Shown here piece by piece: positions 7,003 to 14,869 of a DNA stretch of 22,086 nt. Under the pieces are notes generated by a model. That model was not told the DNA's origin. It ran no database searches and worked only from the letters and a program-made list of their open reading frames with translations. Every line of letters begins with the position of its first letter. The stretch's first letter is position 1. The stretch is from an uncultured Lachnospiraceae bacterium (GTDB taxonomy: Bacteria; Bacillota; Clostridia; Lachnospirales; Lachnospiraceae), in the NCBI GenBank assembly GCA_910578825.1, contig CAJTSB010000017.1:43756-65841 (forward strand), given 5' to 3'. The position numbers and the translations under genes are program-made.

Positions 7003-8238
7003 ATGAGACCGACGAAAGAGGAATGGTATATCGGAATAGAGGCAGGGAGGCAGTGGACGCAGGTGAGCTGCTACCATGCCGGCACTGCAGAGCCGGAGAC
7101 GAAGAGTACGCTCGCAGGTTCACAGCTGTATCAGATTCCTACGGCAATCTGCAAGCGCAAACAGAGCGGGCAGTGGTGCATTGGCGAGGAAGGAAGGCGT
7201 CTGGCGGAAACGGAGGAAGGATATTATGCTGCGGATCTTTTAACACGTGCATTGCAAAAAGAGACCGTTATGCTGGATCACGCGTATGCGGCGGAAGACT
7301 TATTAAGTGTCTTTTATCGCAAACTGCTCAGGCTGGCGCTTCCGGCGAAGGGAAGCGGTGCGGTGACAAAGTGTGTTTTTTCACTGGAAGAAATTACGGA
7401 GGAATCGGTGGCATTCTTATACGAGTTTGCGGAAAAACTGGGATTTTCCAGAGAACAGATTCAGATTCAGGATCACAGGGAGAGCCTTTACGCCTATGTT
7501 GTTTCGCAGGATGAGTCCCTCTGGAAACAGCAGGTTTTACTGTTTGAAGAAGAGGGAAACGGCGTGTACTGCCGCGTGCTTTCCTGTAACCGTAAAACAC
7601 AGCCGATGATCGTTGAGGTTGGAGAGGCATTTCTTGGTAAACTGCCGGAGGACGAGGCGCAGAAAGATAAAGAGTTTGCAGAAATGGTGAAACAGGCGTT
7701 GGCGGGCAGGATTGTAACGGCAATCTATCTCATTGGCTCCGGTTTTGAGGGAGACTGGATGAAGGATTCCCTACAGTTGATCTGCCGTAACCGCCGGGCG
7801 TTTCAGGGCAAGAACCTCTACACGAAAGGCGCCTGTTACGCCGGGGCATTGGCAGTGCATGGAGATAAGGCGCAGACCGTTTATTTCTGCGATTATAAGG
7901 TGCAGGAAAACATCATGCTCAAAGCTGTGCGGGGAGATATGGAATTTTTCTATCCACTTGTGGAGGCGGGGAGTAACCGTCATCAGGTAAATAAGCAGCT
8001 GCGTATCCTGATGGAAGGGGAGCCGATGCTGGAGATCTGGATTCAGGAACCAGGGAGCAAGGAGGCAAGGGTTGAAAGTATGGAGTTTTCCGGGCTTACC
8101 ATTCCGGAACAGGAACGCCGCAGATTATCGTTACATGTTTTCTGTGGGGAGAAGGGCAGGCTCTTCCTCAAAGCGCAGGATTTGGGTGCTGGATCCATGC
8201 GTCCGTCGCGAGAGCAGGAATGGGAGTTTGAAATATAG
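7003..8238 (+). CDS. degenerate actin/Hsp70-fold protein, DUF5716-like
   Basis: 411 aa. GGAGG at 6993-6997 lies 5 bases before ATG 7003, so this start is preferred to ATG 6991, which overlaps that site. Three landmarks of the actin/Hsp70/hexokinase superfamily are recognisable but altered. The phosphate-1 loop is WYIGIEAGRQWTQVSCY (residues 8-24; usual Asp replaced by Glu13 and no GTT). A phosphate-2 like VLLFEEEGNGVYCRVL starts near residue 178. An adenosine-loop-like LIGSGFEGDWM is at 243-253, followed by KGACYAGAL. The C-terminal ~130 residues are strand-rich. Nucleotide binding may be lost or atypical. I associate this family from memory with DUF5716. It sits between the 1181-aa solenoid protein and a TPR protein, which recalls Hsp70-TPR partnerships, though that parallel is inference. 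Confidence 0.7.
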   Translation: MRPTKEEWYIGIEAGRQWTQVSCYHAGTAEPETKSTLAGSQLYQIPTAICKRKQSGQWCIGEEGRRLAETEEGYYAADLLTRALQKETVMLDHAYAAEDLLSVFYRKLLRLALPAKGSGAVTKCVFSLEEITEESVAFLYEFAEKLGFSREQIQIQDHRESLYAYVVSQDESLWKQQVLLFEEEGNGVYCRVLSCNRKTQPMIVEVGEAFLGKLPEDEAQKDKEFAEMVKQALAGRIVTAIYLIGSGFEGDWMKDSLQLICRNRRAFQGKNLYTKGACYAGALAVHGDKAQTVYFCDYKVQENIMLKAVRGDMEFFYPLVEAGSNRHQVNKQLRILMEGEPMLEIWIQEPGSKEARVESMEFSGLTIPEQERRRLSLHVFCGEKGRLFLKAQDLGAGSMRPSREQEWEFEI

Positions 8239-8253
8239 GAATGGAGAAGGACA

Positions 8254-8994
8254 ATGGGCAGAATGTGGATATGCGAAGGACGGCTGGCAGACAGGCCCTT
8301 GCAGATTAAAACAAGTGTAAGCTTGTATTCCTTTGAGGAATTGTGTTATTATCTATATCATAATGCAGAATCTGTGGAGGAAAGTTTTTATAATGAGGAG
8401 TTTTGCCAGTGGATCGCGGAGGAACTTGATCTGCCGCAGCTGGCAGAGGAACTCCGGGAGGGGATAGAAAAAGGAAAGAGCGGCGGTTATTGCCTGGAGC
8501 AGATACTGACCGCCGGAGGATTGTATAGCCATAAGCAGATAAGCGGGGTGGTTTCGATTGTGCAGAGCATGGAGAGTACGGGACCTGCCCAGCGTGCAAA
8601 GCTCAGAGGCGACCGTTTCCTCAAATCCGGCAAGTACCGCAAAGCATGGATGGAATATCAGAAAGCTTTGGAGGAAGAAGAGGATGATTTGTTATTTCAA
8701 AGCCGGGTCTGGCATAATATGGGAACGATGTATGCCAGACAGTTTTTGTTTGAGGCTGCCGGGGAATGTTATAAGCGCGCACATGATATCGGGCAGCAGA
8801 CAAAGAGCAGCGAGGCGCATCTGCTGGCGCTTACCTTCCGGGATGAGCAGACGAAAAAACAGGGAGGAGGCAGTATGGATAAACCGCTTCGCAGACTGCG
8901 GGAAATGAAAGCATCCGGTGATCGCATCGGATTTGAAGGAATGATAGAAGATTTGTTACAGCAGTTGAGAGTCGAATACAGGAAAAGTGAGTAG
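8254..8994 (+). CDS. TPR-repeat protein of the unknown operon
   Basis: 246 aa, soluble. An N-terminal domain of about 110 residues (starts MGRMWICEGR; contains SLYSFEELCYYLYHN) has no family I recognise. It is followed by two tetratricopeptide repeats at about 114-147 (RGDRFLKSGKYRKAWMEYQK) and 151-181 (WHNMGTMYARQFLFEAAGEC), then a charged helical tail. GGAGAAGG (8243-8250) precedes the ATG. The gene begins 15 bases after the actin-fold gene and ends 2 bases before the coiled-coil gene, so translation is probably coupled. A protein-protein adaptor is the natural reading of the repeats; the partner is likely one of the other operon products. Confidence 0.75.
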   Translation: MGRMWICEGRLADRPLQIKTSVSLYSFEELCYYLYHNAESVEESFYNEEFCQWIAEELDLPQLAEELREGIEKGKSGGYCLEQILTAGGLYSHKQISGVVSIVQSMESTGPAQRAKLRGDRFLKSGKYRKAWMEYQKALEEEEDDLLFQSRVWHNMGTMYARQFLFEAAGECYKRAHDIGQQTKSSEAHLLALTFRDEQTKKQGGGSMDKPLRRLREMKASGDRIGFEGMIEDLLQQLRVEYRKSE

Positions 8995-8996
8995 AG

Positions 8997-10214
8997 ATGG
9001 GATTATTCAGGAAAAAGAAGAGACCAAAATATGTAGACGAATTATGGGGATATGACGGTACACAGGCGCTGGATCCCGAACAACAGGGGGGCCAGGCGTC
9101 GGCAAAGGGCAGAAACAGGGAGGCAGCGCAAAAGCATGCGGTAAAGCCGGAGAAGAATGTGGCGATGGAGTATTGCGAGCAAATTCTTACGGCGGCAAAA
9201 GCCTTAGAGGAGACAAAACGCGATTACAAAACGGTGACCGATTATCTGACCGATATCCAGAAGATAGAGGAGTTGCCGGAAAAGGAATTTGCAGAGATTC
9301 AGGAAGTTGCCCAGAATGTTATGGAGTTGAACAAGTCGCGGGATTCCTACCTCAACAAATCCAAGAATATCTCAGATTCCCAGTTTGCCCAGATGGAGCA
9401 GTTAAAGGATCAGATGCCGGGGATTATCAACCGCCTGAAGGAAAATGAGGCGTATCAGAATACGGTCAGGCGTGATATGCAGTATCTGGAGGGCGAGCGG
9501 GAGGAATGGCGATATTACAAGGAGGCGCTGGAGCAGGAGAGCCATGTGCTGCGCAGGCTATTGATTGTCCTGGCCGGTGTTTTTGTGGTAGGAACAATTC
9601 TGATTATATCTTTCGGTTTGATGGTTCCTTTTGACATTACGCTGCCGTTTCTGTTTGAGACGTTTGTCGTCTCACTGATTGGCATCGGAATGGTCTGGCG
9701 GCTGCAGAATGACGGCACAGATATCAAACGTTCACAAATGAATATCAACCGTGCCATTACGCTTCTGAATAAAATTACTTTTAAATATGTGAATGTCACA
9801 AATGCGGTTGATTACGCGTGTGAGAAATACCATGCGAAGAATTCCTACGAGTTGAATTATATCTGGGAACAGTATCTTGAAGAAGTGCGGGAGCGTGATA
9901 AATACCAGAAGACGAATGATGAACTGGAGTATTTCAATGACAAACTGATGATGATACTGCACAGATACCGCCTGTACGATACCAAAATATGGATTTATCA
10001 GGCGCAGGCATTGCTGGATAAGAAGGAGATGGTAGAGGTGAAACATGAGCTTTTAGTGCGTCGGCAGAAATTGCGTGCGACAATGGAAGAGCAGATTGCA
10101 AATATTCAGAAAGCGAAACGGGATATCCTCAAAATTGTAAAAGAACATCCAGGCAATGAGGGTGAGATCAAAGGAATTTTAAAATCTTTAGATGAAATGT
10201 GCGGGTTAGCCTAG
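8997..10214 (+). CDS. two-TM coiled-coil membrane protein of the unknown operon
   Basis: 405 aa. A basic start (MGLFRKKKRPKY) and a low-complexity stretch (residues 25-50) lead into a long coiled coil (about 55-185). A hairpin of two membrane helices follows at about 187-210 (LLIVLAGVFVVGTILIISFG) and 214-236. A second coiled coil runs through about 240-395. Both long arms are therefore predicted on the cytosolic side. No enzyme motif is visible. The start is 2 bases after the TPR gene's stop. It could anchor the three soluble operon proteins to the membrane, which is inference. No terminator is visible in the 93 bases before the next gene, only a TATAAT-like box at 10235-10240 without a good -35. 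Confidence 0.75.
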   Translation: MGLFRKKKRPKYVDELWGYDGTQALDPEQQGGQASAKGRNREAAQKHAVKPEKNVAMEYCEQILTAAKALEETKRDYKTVTDYLTDIQKIEELPEKEFAEIQEVAQNVMELNKSRDSYLNKSKNISDSQFAQMEQLKDQMPGIINRLKENEAYQNTVRRDMQYLEGEREEWRYYKEALEQESHVLRRLLIVLAGVFVVGTILIISFGLMVPFDITLPFLFETFVVSLIGIGMVWRLQNDGTDIKRSQMNINRAITLLNKITFKYVNVTNAVDYACEKYHAKNSYELNYIWEQYLEEVRERDKYQKTNDELEYFNDKLMMILHRYRLYDTKIWIYQAQALLDKKEMVEVKHELLVRRQKLRATMEEQIANIQKAKRDILKIVKEHPGNEGEIKGILKSLDEMCGLA

Positions 10215-10307
10215 AATATTGAGATAAGATGAAGTATAATCTAATAAACAGATAAATTTATATCATATGATTCATTCCATTATCTGAACATTAAGGAGGA
10301 AAACGGT

Positions 10308-13300
10308 ATGTACCATTGCCATGTAAATTTTTATCTGCTGGGTCAGCAGAGCGGATTTTTAGAAAAAATTAAAGAAATGCCCCCGATGGAGCATTTTACG
10401 CATGAATATCTGGAAAGCCCTGAGCCGGAGCAATCATTGGCGGCAAAGGCAGATGTGATTTTTGCTGATTTGTGTAATCTGGATGCAAAAGAAACAGTGC
10501 AGCAGCTTATTCGTGCGAAATCCGAAGAGGGGCAGCTTATCCTGCTGGCAGACAAAGAGCAGATTAGCAGTTTGGAGGAGTATTATACAGAGATAAAGGA
10601 TATATGGAGTTTCCCGATGTCGGAGGCGGAATTTCAGTTTCATTTTTTAAGGTGGCAGCAGACTTACAGGATGAGTAAGGACTTCTGGGAGACGAACAGC
10701 TTTCTGGATGCCACGATTGACAATACGCCGAACCTGATCTGGTATAAGGACAAAGACGGTATTCATGAGAAGGTCAATGACAGTTTTTGTAAGACGGTCA
10801 ACAAGACGAAACAGCAGGTGCAGGGACGCGGTCACGCCTATATCTGGGATGTGGAGCAGGATGACCCGGCATGTATCGAATCTGAGCGGGAGGTTATGGA
10901 AAGCAAAAAGACCTTTGTCTCAGAGGAAATTATTCAGACAGGTGCAGGGCTCAGGACGCTTACCACTTATAAATCTCCGTTGTACGATTTGGACGGCAGC
11001 GTGATGGGAACCGTGGGTGTGGCGATTGACGTCACGCAGGAGCGGTTATATGAGCAGGAAATCATACAGCAGAACCAGATGATGGAAAAGGTATTCACCA
11101 ACATTGATTGCGGCGTTATGCTGCATACACTGGATGGAAAACGCGTAATCAACACGAACCGTGCGGCTCTCGCAATTTTGGGATATGAGTCTTTGGAAGA
11201 GTTGATGGAGGACGGGTTTGATATGATTGCAAACACAGTTATGGAGGAAGATAAGGACAATCTCCGCAATTGTATCCAGACGTTGGAAAACGAAGGGGAC
11301 ACCGTCAGCATGGAGTACCGTGTAAAGCATAAGGATGGCGGTATCCGGCATATTATGGGCAATGTTAAGCTCATAAAACAGAATGGAGAGCTGATATATC
11401 AGCGTTTCCTGTTAGACTGTACGGCGCAAAAACTCCAGGAAGAGAAGAAAGAAAAACAGCAGCAGGAGCTGATTCATGCATTGAGCATTGACTACCGTAT
11501 TGTCTGTTGTTTTGACCTTGATGTGGATAAGGGAATACCTCTTCGCAGCAATGACGAAGAAGGGATTGCTTTTGCTCTTAACGAAGAGGGAAATATTTCC
11601 TTCCGTGAGAGTATGGAGCGTTACATAGAAGATTTTGTACATGAGGATGAGCGTGAGCTGGTAAGAGAGGCTGTGCGGGAGGAAAATCTCAAAAAAGAGC
11701 TGGCAGACAAAAACCAGCATTATGTAAATTACCGGGCTTTTGTAGAAGGAGAGACAAAGTATTTCCAATTGAAGGTTGTGCGTACGGGCAATTGGAAAAA
11801 GCACAGCGGCATTGTTCTGGGAATCCGCTGTGTGGATGAGGAAACGCGCAATGAAATGGAGAAAAAGACATTACTTGAGAATGCGCTGATGCAGGCGAAC
11901 CGGGCAAACAAGGCAAAGAGTATTTTCCTGTCAAATATGTCTCATGATATCCGTACGCCGATGAATGCGATTGTGGGCTTTACGGCGCTTGCGATTACGC
12001 ATGTGGACGACAGGGAACAGGTGGAGGAATATCTCAAGAAGATTATGACCTCAGGTAATCACCTGCTCAGTCTGATCAATGATGTTCTGGATATGAGCCG
12101 TATCGAAAGCGGTAAGATTCGTCTGGACGAGAAAGCCTGCTGTTTACCGGATATTCTGCATGAGCTGCGCAATATCCTTCAGGCGGATATCCGCGCAAAG
12201 CAGCTGGAATTGTATATAGATGCTGTGGATGTTAAGAACGAGGAGATTATCTGCGATAAGCTGCGGCTGAATCAGGTACTATTAAATCTTTTGGGTAATG
12301 CTGTCAAGTATACGGGCGCAGGCGGTATGGTAAGTCTGCGGATTATTGAAAAAGCCGGCGCGCCGGATGGTTATGCGAATTATGATTTTATCATCAAGGA
12401 TAACGGAATCGGCATGAGTGAGGAATTTGTGGCGCATATATTCGAGCCGTTTGAGCGGGAGCGCACCAGCACAATCAGCGGAATTCAGGGTACCGGACTT
12501 GGAATGGCGATAACGAAAAATATCGTAGATATGATGGATGGTACCATTGAGGTGAAGAGTGAGAAAGATGCCGGCACAGAAGTTAAAGTCAGCTTTGCCT
12601 TCAGTTTAAATACGGAAAAAAGAGGACCGCAGGATATACCGGAGTTAAAGAATTGCCGGGCGTTGGTGGTAGACGATGACTTCAACACCTGTGACAGCGT
12701 AACTTATATGCTGACGCAGATTGGAATGCGTGCGGAATGGACGTTGTCTGGTAAGGAAGCATTGTTGCGTACGCATCAGGCAGTGACGAGAGGCGATAAT
12801 TACACCGTGTATGTGATTGACTGGATGTTGCCGGACATGAATGGTATTGAGGTGGCGCGCAGAATCCGAAAGGAAATGGGAGACGATGTGCCGATTATTC
12901 TTCTGACTGCGTACGACTGGCTTGAGATTGAAGATGAGGCTAAGGAGGCAGGTGTTACGGCGTTCTGCAGCAAACCGCTGTTCTATTCAGAACTGAACAG
13001 ATGCCTGTACGATATTGTGCGCAGAGAGGATGAAGAAACAGAAGACATAGATGTGGAAGTGATAGAAAAACGCAAAACCGGGCGGATTCTGCTGGCGGAA
13101 GACAATGAGTTGAATCAGGAAATTGCGAAAGTAATCCTTGAGGATGCTGGTTTTAATGTTGAGGTTGCTGAAAATGGAAACGTTGCCCTGAATATGCTGA
13201 CGAATTCGGAGCCGGGGTATTATCGGTTAATCCTGATGGATGTCCGTATGCCGGTGATGAACGGTTATGAGGCGACGAAGGCAATTCGTGCGCTGGATGA

Positions 13301-13454
13301 TAAGGAATTGTCATCTATACCGATTTTTGCTATGACGGCCAATGCCTTTGAGGAGGATAAAAAGGAGGCATTTGCTTGCGGCATGAACGGTCATCTCTCA
13401 AAGCCGATTGAGATTGACGTGTTATTTGAAACGTTGGACAGAGTTCTGAAATAA
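10308..13454 (+). CDS. soluble hybrid histidine kinase with pseudo-receiver, PAS domains and two receivers
   Basis: 1048 aa with no membrane segment, so a cytosolic sensor. Residues 1-120 follow a receiver-like strand/helix pattern (ADVIFADLCNL, GQLILLADKE, WSFPMSEAEF) but lack the acidic pair and conserved Lys. Two PAS domains lie at about 125-250 and 255-385, and a third, more divergent one at about 387-530. HisKA carries the phospho-His546 (SNMSHDIRTPMNAIVGF). HATPase_c shows NLLGNAVKYTG, DNGIGMS and GTGLGMAI. Receiver 1 has Asp838 (VIDWMLPDMNG, CSKP); receiver 2 has Asp978 (LMDVRMPVMNG, LSKP). There is no HPt or DNA-binding output, so phosphate must go to a partner elsewhere. A perfect AAGGAGG (10293-10299) lies 8 bases before ATG. 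It may be read from the upstream operon or from a weak own promoter. The signal is unknown. Confidence 0.92.
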   Translation: MYHCHVNFYLLGQQSGFLEKIKEMPPMEHFTHEYLESPEPEQSLAAKADVIFADLCNLDAKETVQQLIRAKSEEGQLILLADKEQISSLEEYYTEIKDIWSFPMSEAEFQFHFLRWQQTYRMSKDFWETNSFLDATIDNTPNLIWYKDKDGIHEKVNDSFCKTVNKTKQQVQGRGHAYIWDVEQDDPACIESEREVMESKKTFVSEEIIQTGAGLRTLTTYKSPLYDLDGSVMGTVGVAIDVTQERLYEQEIIQQNQMMEKVFTNIDCGVMLHTLDGKRVINTNRAALAILGYESLEELMEDGFDMIANTVMEEDKDNLRNCIQTLENEGDTVSMEYRVKHKDGGIRHIMGNVKLIKQNGELIYQRFLLDCTAQKLQEEKKEKQQQELIHALSIDYRIVCCFDLDVDKGIPLRSNDEEGIAFALNEEGNISFRESMERYIEDFVHEDERELVREAVREENLKKELADKNQHYVNYRAFVEGETKYFQLKVVRTGNWKKHSGIVLGIRCVDEETRNEMEKKTLLENALMQANRANKAKSIFLSNMSHDIRTPMNAIVGFTALAITHVDDREQVEEYLKKIMTSGNHLLSLINDVLDMSRIESGKIRLDEKACCLPDILHELRNILQADIRAKQLELYIDAVDVKNEEIICDKLRLNQVLLNLLGNAVKYTGAGGMVSLRIIEKAGAPDGYANYDFIIKDNGIGMSEEFVAHIFEPFERERTSTISGIQGTGLGMAITKNIVDMMDGTIEVKSEKDAGTEVKVSFAFSLNTEKRGPQDIPELKNCRALVVDDDFNTCDSVTYMLTQIGMRAEWTLSGKEALLRTHQAVTRGDNYTVYVIDWMLPDMNGIEVARRIRKEMGDDVPIILLTAYDWLEIEDEAKEAGVTAFCSKPLFYSELNRCLYDIVRREDEETEDIDVEVIEKRKTGRILLAEDNELNQEIAKVILEDAGFNVEVAENGNVALNMLTNSEPGYYRLILMDVRMPVMNGYEATKAIRALDDKELSSIPIFAMTANAFEEDKKEAFACGMNGHLSKPIEIDVLFETLDRVLK

Positions 13455-13483
13455 ATACATAGAAAATATACAAATACAAGGCT

Positions 13484-13518
13484 GCGTCTGGTAGATTTTT
13501 ACCGGACGCGGTTTTTTT
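13484..13518 (+). terminator. Rho-independent terminator after the hybrid kinase
   Basis: A 10-bp stem (GCGTCTGGTA, 13484-13493, with TACCGGACGC, 13500-13509, one G-T pair) has a 6-base loop and is followed by GG and seven T. It ends the transcript of the kinase and possibly of the whole 3440-13454 run. Confidence 0.9.
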
Positions 13519-13678
13519 ATCTTATAGGAAAGGCCTTGTCATGCGAAAGTGCGCAATCTTTCATATTCTTATCACATTTGTCTCATTCTTCTATCACAAT
13601 TATTCTTATAATAGGAATTATCAGGGTTGTGCCTGGATAAGAAGAAGGATATACAAATAAGAAGGAGGATATAGCGGA

Positions 13679-14683
13679 TTGAAGAGAAGATGTAAAATTT
13701 GTGGACTTCCGGAGAATTACACCGGGATATCGTTTGATGAAGAGGGCGTCTGTAATTTTTGTAATTTTTATGCCGAGAATAGAGAGTTTTTGGAGGATTC
13801 GGAGAAATTGGAAGGAATCTTTCGCCAAAAGATGGAGAATGCAAAGCAAAGGGCAAGGGAAAATGGGGCAAAATACGATTGTCTGGTCGGATTCAGCGGT
13901 GGAAAAGACAGTACATACATAATCCAGCAGTTGAAGGAAGTCTATGGTATGCGTGTCTTGGCGTTTACGTTCCAGAATTCTTTTTCAACGGAATATGGAC
14001 AAAAGAATATAGAAAATGCTCTGAAGAAAATGCATGTGGATCATGTTTCATTTTCCACAAACAGCAGTGAAATGAAAAAGATGTATAAATTTGGCGTGAA
14101 CTTTTTGAAAAATTTCTGCTGGGTCTGTTTCCATTACATGCATTATTACAGTTATCTGTTTGCCGGGCAGCATAAGATTCCCCTTATTGTAAACGGACGT
14201 ACCAGAGGGCAGATGCTGCAGTCGGCGCAGGATAAGAAATTTCTGGAGCCTTTTGAGACAGCTCATTCACTTCTGGAATTTGAGCATCAGATGTTCCATG
14301 GCCTGGAAGAAAAACTCTGGAGACAGGAAGAGCTGGATTATCTCGGCGATACCGACATTGAGGCGGTTTCTTATTTTGCATACCATGATATCAGCGATGA
14401 GGAAGTCATGTGTACTTTGGAGAAGAGCATTGGCTGGACAAGGCCGAAGTTTGCACATGACGATTGTTTTGCCCATGCGGTGGCGGAAAATTTGAACATT
14501 CATAAATGTGGTTTTCCCAAACGGCAGGGAGAGCTTGCAGTAGAGGTTCGCAGGGGGAAACTAACGGTCGCAGAGATGGACAGGATACTGGAAAGAGATA
14601 TGATTCACTATTCGTCGGTGCCGGAGGAGACAAAAAAACGGTTTGAACGGCGAATGGATGATAGGAAAAAAGCAGCGGTTTAA
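13679..14683 (+). CDS. PP-loop ATPase, N-acetyl sugar amidotransferase-like (WbpG/ExsB type)
   Basis: 334 aa from TTG 13679, with GGAGG at 13664-13668, 10 bases upstream. The N-terminus carries a probable zinc site (CKIC at residues 4-7, CNFC near 24-27). The adenylating P-loop SGGKDS is at residues 73-78, with an alpha-hydrolase type sheet after it (VYGMRVLAFTFQNSF). FCWVCFHYMHYY and NGRTRGQML are typical of WbpG-like enzymes, which activate a substrate carbonyl with ATP and transfer ammonia. Family members modify surface sugars, tRNA bases or queuosine precursors. No glutaminase partner or sugar-synthesis gene lies nearby, so the substrate is open. It stands alone between two terminators. 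A TATAAT at 13607-13612 may be its -10, though no convincing -35 is seen. Confidence 0.8.
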   Translation: MKRRCKICGLPENYTGISFDEEGVCNFCNFYAENREFLEDSEKLEGIFRQKMENAKQRARENGAKYDCLVGFSGGKDSTYIIQQLKEVYGMRVLAFTFQNSFSTEYGQKNIENALKKMHVDHVSFSTNSSEMKKMYKFGVNFLKNFCWVCFHYMHYYSYLFAGQHKIPLIVNGRTRGQMLQSAQDKKFLEPFETAHSLLEFEHQMFHGLEEKLWRQEELDYLGDTDIEAVSYFAYHDISDEEVMCTLEKSIGWTRPKFAHDDCFAHAVAENLNIHKCGFPKRQGELAVEVRRGKLTVAEMDRILERDMIHYSSVPEETKKRFERRMDDRKKAAV

Positions 14684-14697
14684 AGTAACGTGAAAAT

Positions 14698-14743
14698 AAA
14701 CAGGGACTGTGCCTGAAGGGAATGTCAGGCGCGGTCCCTGTTT
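14698..14743 (+). terminator. long hairpin after the PP-loop gene
   Basis: Near-perfect arms (14698-14716 and 14725-14743) include AAACAGGGAC/GTCCCTGTTT and GTGCCTGA/TCAGGCGC around an 8-base loop. The T-run is only three bases and belongs to the stem, so termination may be weak. Its symmetry (A-run left, T-run right) could let it act in both directions. It lies upstream of the PTS promoter, so it is not an attenuator of that gene. Confidence 0.65.
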
Positions 14744-14782
14744 CGTCGTTCAGCTAAAATAGGATGGCCATACTCATAATAA

Positions 14783-14821
14783 ATTCCGTTTTGACAAATA
14801 ATAGTCAATGATATTCCGTTT
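14783..14821. repeat. direct and inverted repeats at the PTS promoter, candidate operator
   Basis: ATTCCGTTT occurs at 14783-14791 and again at 14813-14821, exactly 30 bases (about three helical turns) apart. Between them lies the inverted repeat TTGAC-N8-GTCAA (14791-14808), which overlaps the proposed -35. The arrangement suits binding of a regulator dimer. No regulator gene is adjacent. Confidence 0.4.
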
Positions 14822-14831
14822 CCAGTATAAG
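14802..14831 (+). promoter_or_regulatory. probable promoter of the PTS permease gene
   Basis: TAGTCA (14802-14807, 4 of 6 to consensus), an 18-base spacer and TATAAG (14826-14831, 5 of 6). The start would be near 14838, about 32 bases before the ATG at 14870. The perfect TTGACA at 14791 has no -10 at proper spacing. The overlap with the repeats suggests regulated use. Confidence 0.45.
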
Positions 14832-14869
14832 AAATGGAGATGCAAAAATAAGTGACAGGAGGAAGGAAA

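Noticed and set aside
6266..7123. 285-codon open frame on the minus strand
   Set aside because: It is antisense to two well-supported genes, rich in Leu, His, Arg and Phe as expected from a shadow frame, and has no domain.
14698..14743. Antiterminator/attenuator hairpin controlling the PTS permease
   Set aside because: The likely promoter lies downstream of the hairpin, so the permease transcript would not include it.
14852..14869. GTG 14852 as the permease start
   Set aside because: The ribosome site AGGAGGAAGG lies inside this extension and fits ATG 14870; EIIA domains begin at about that point.
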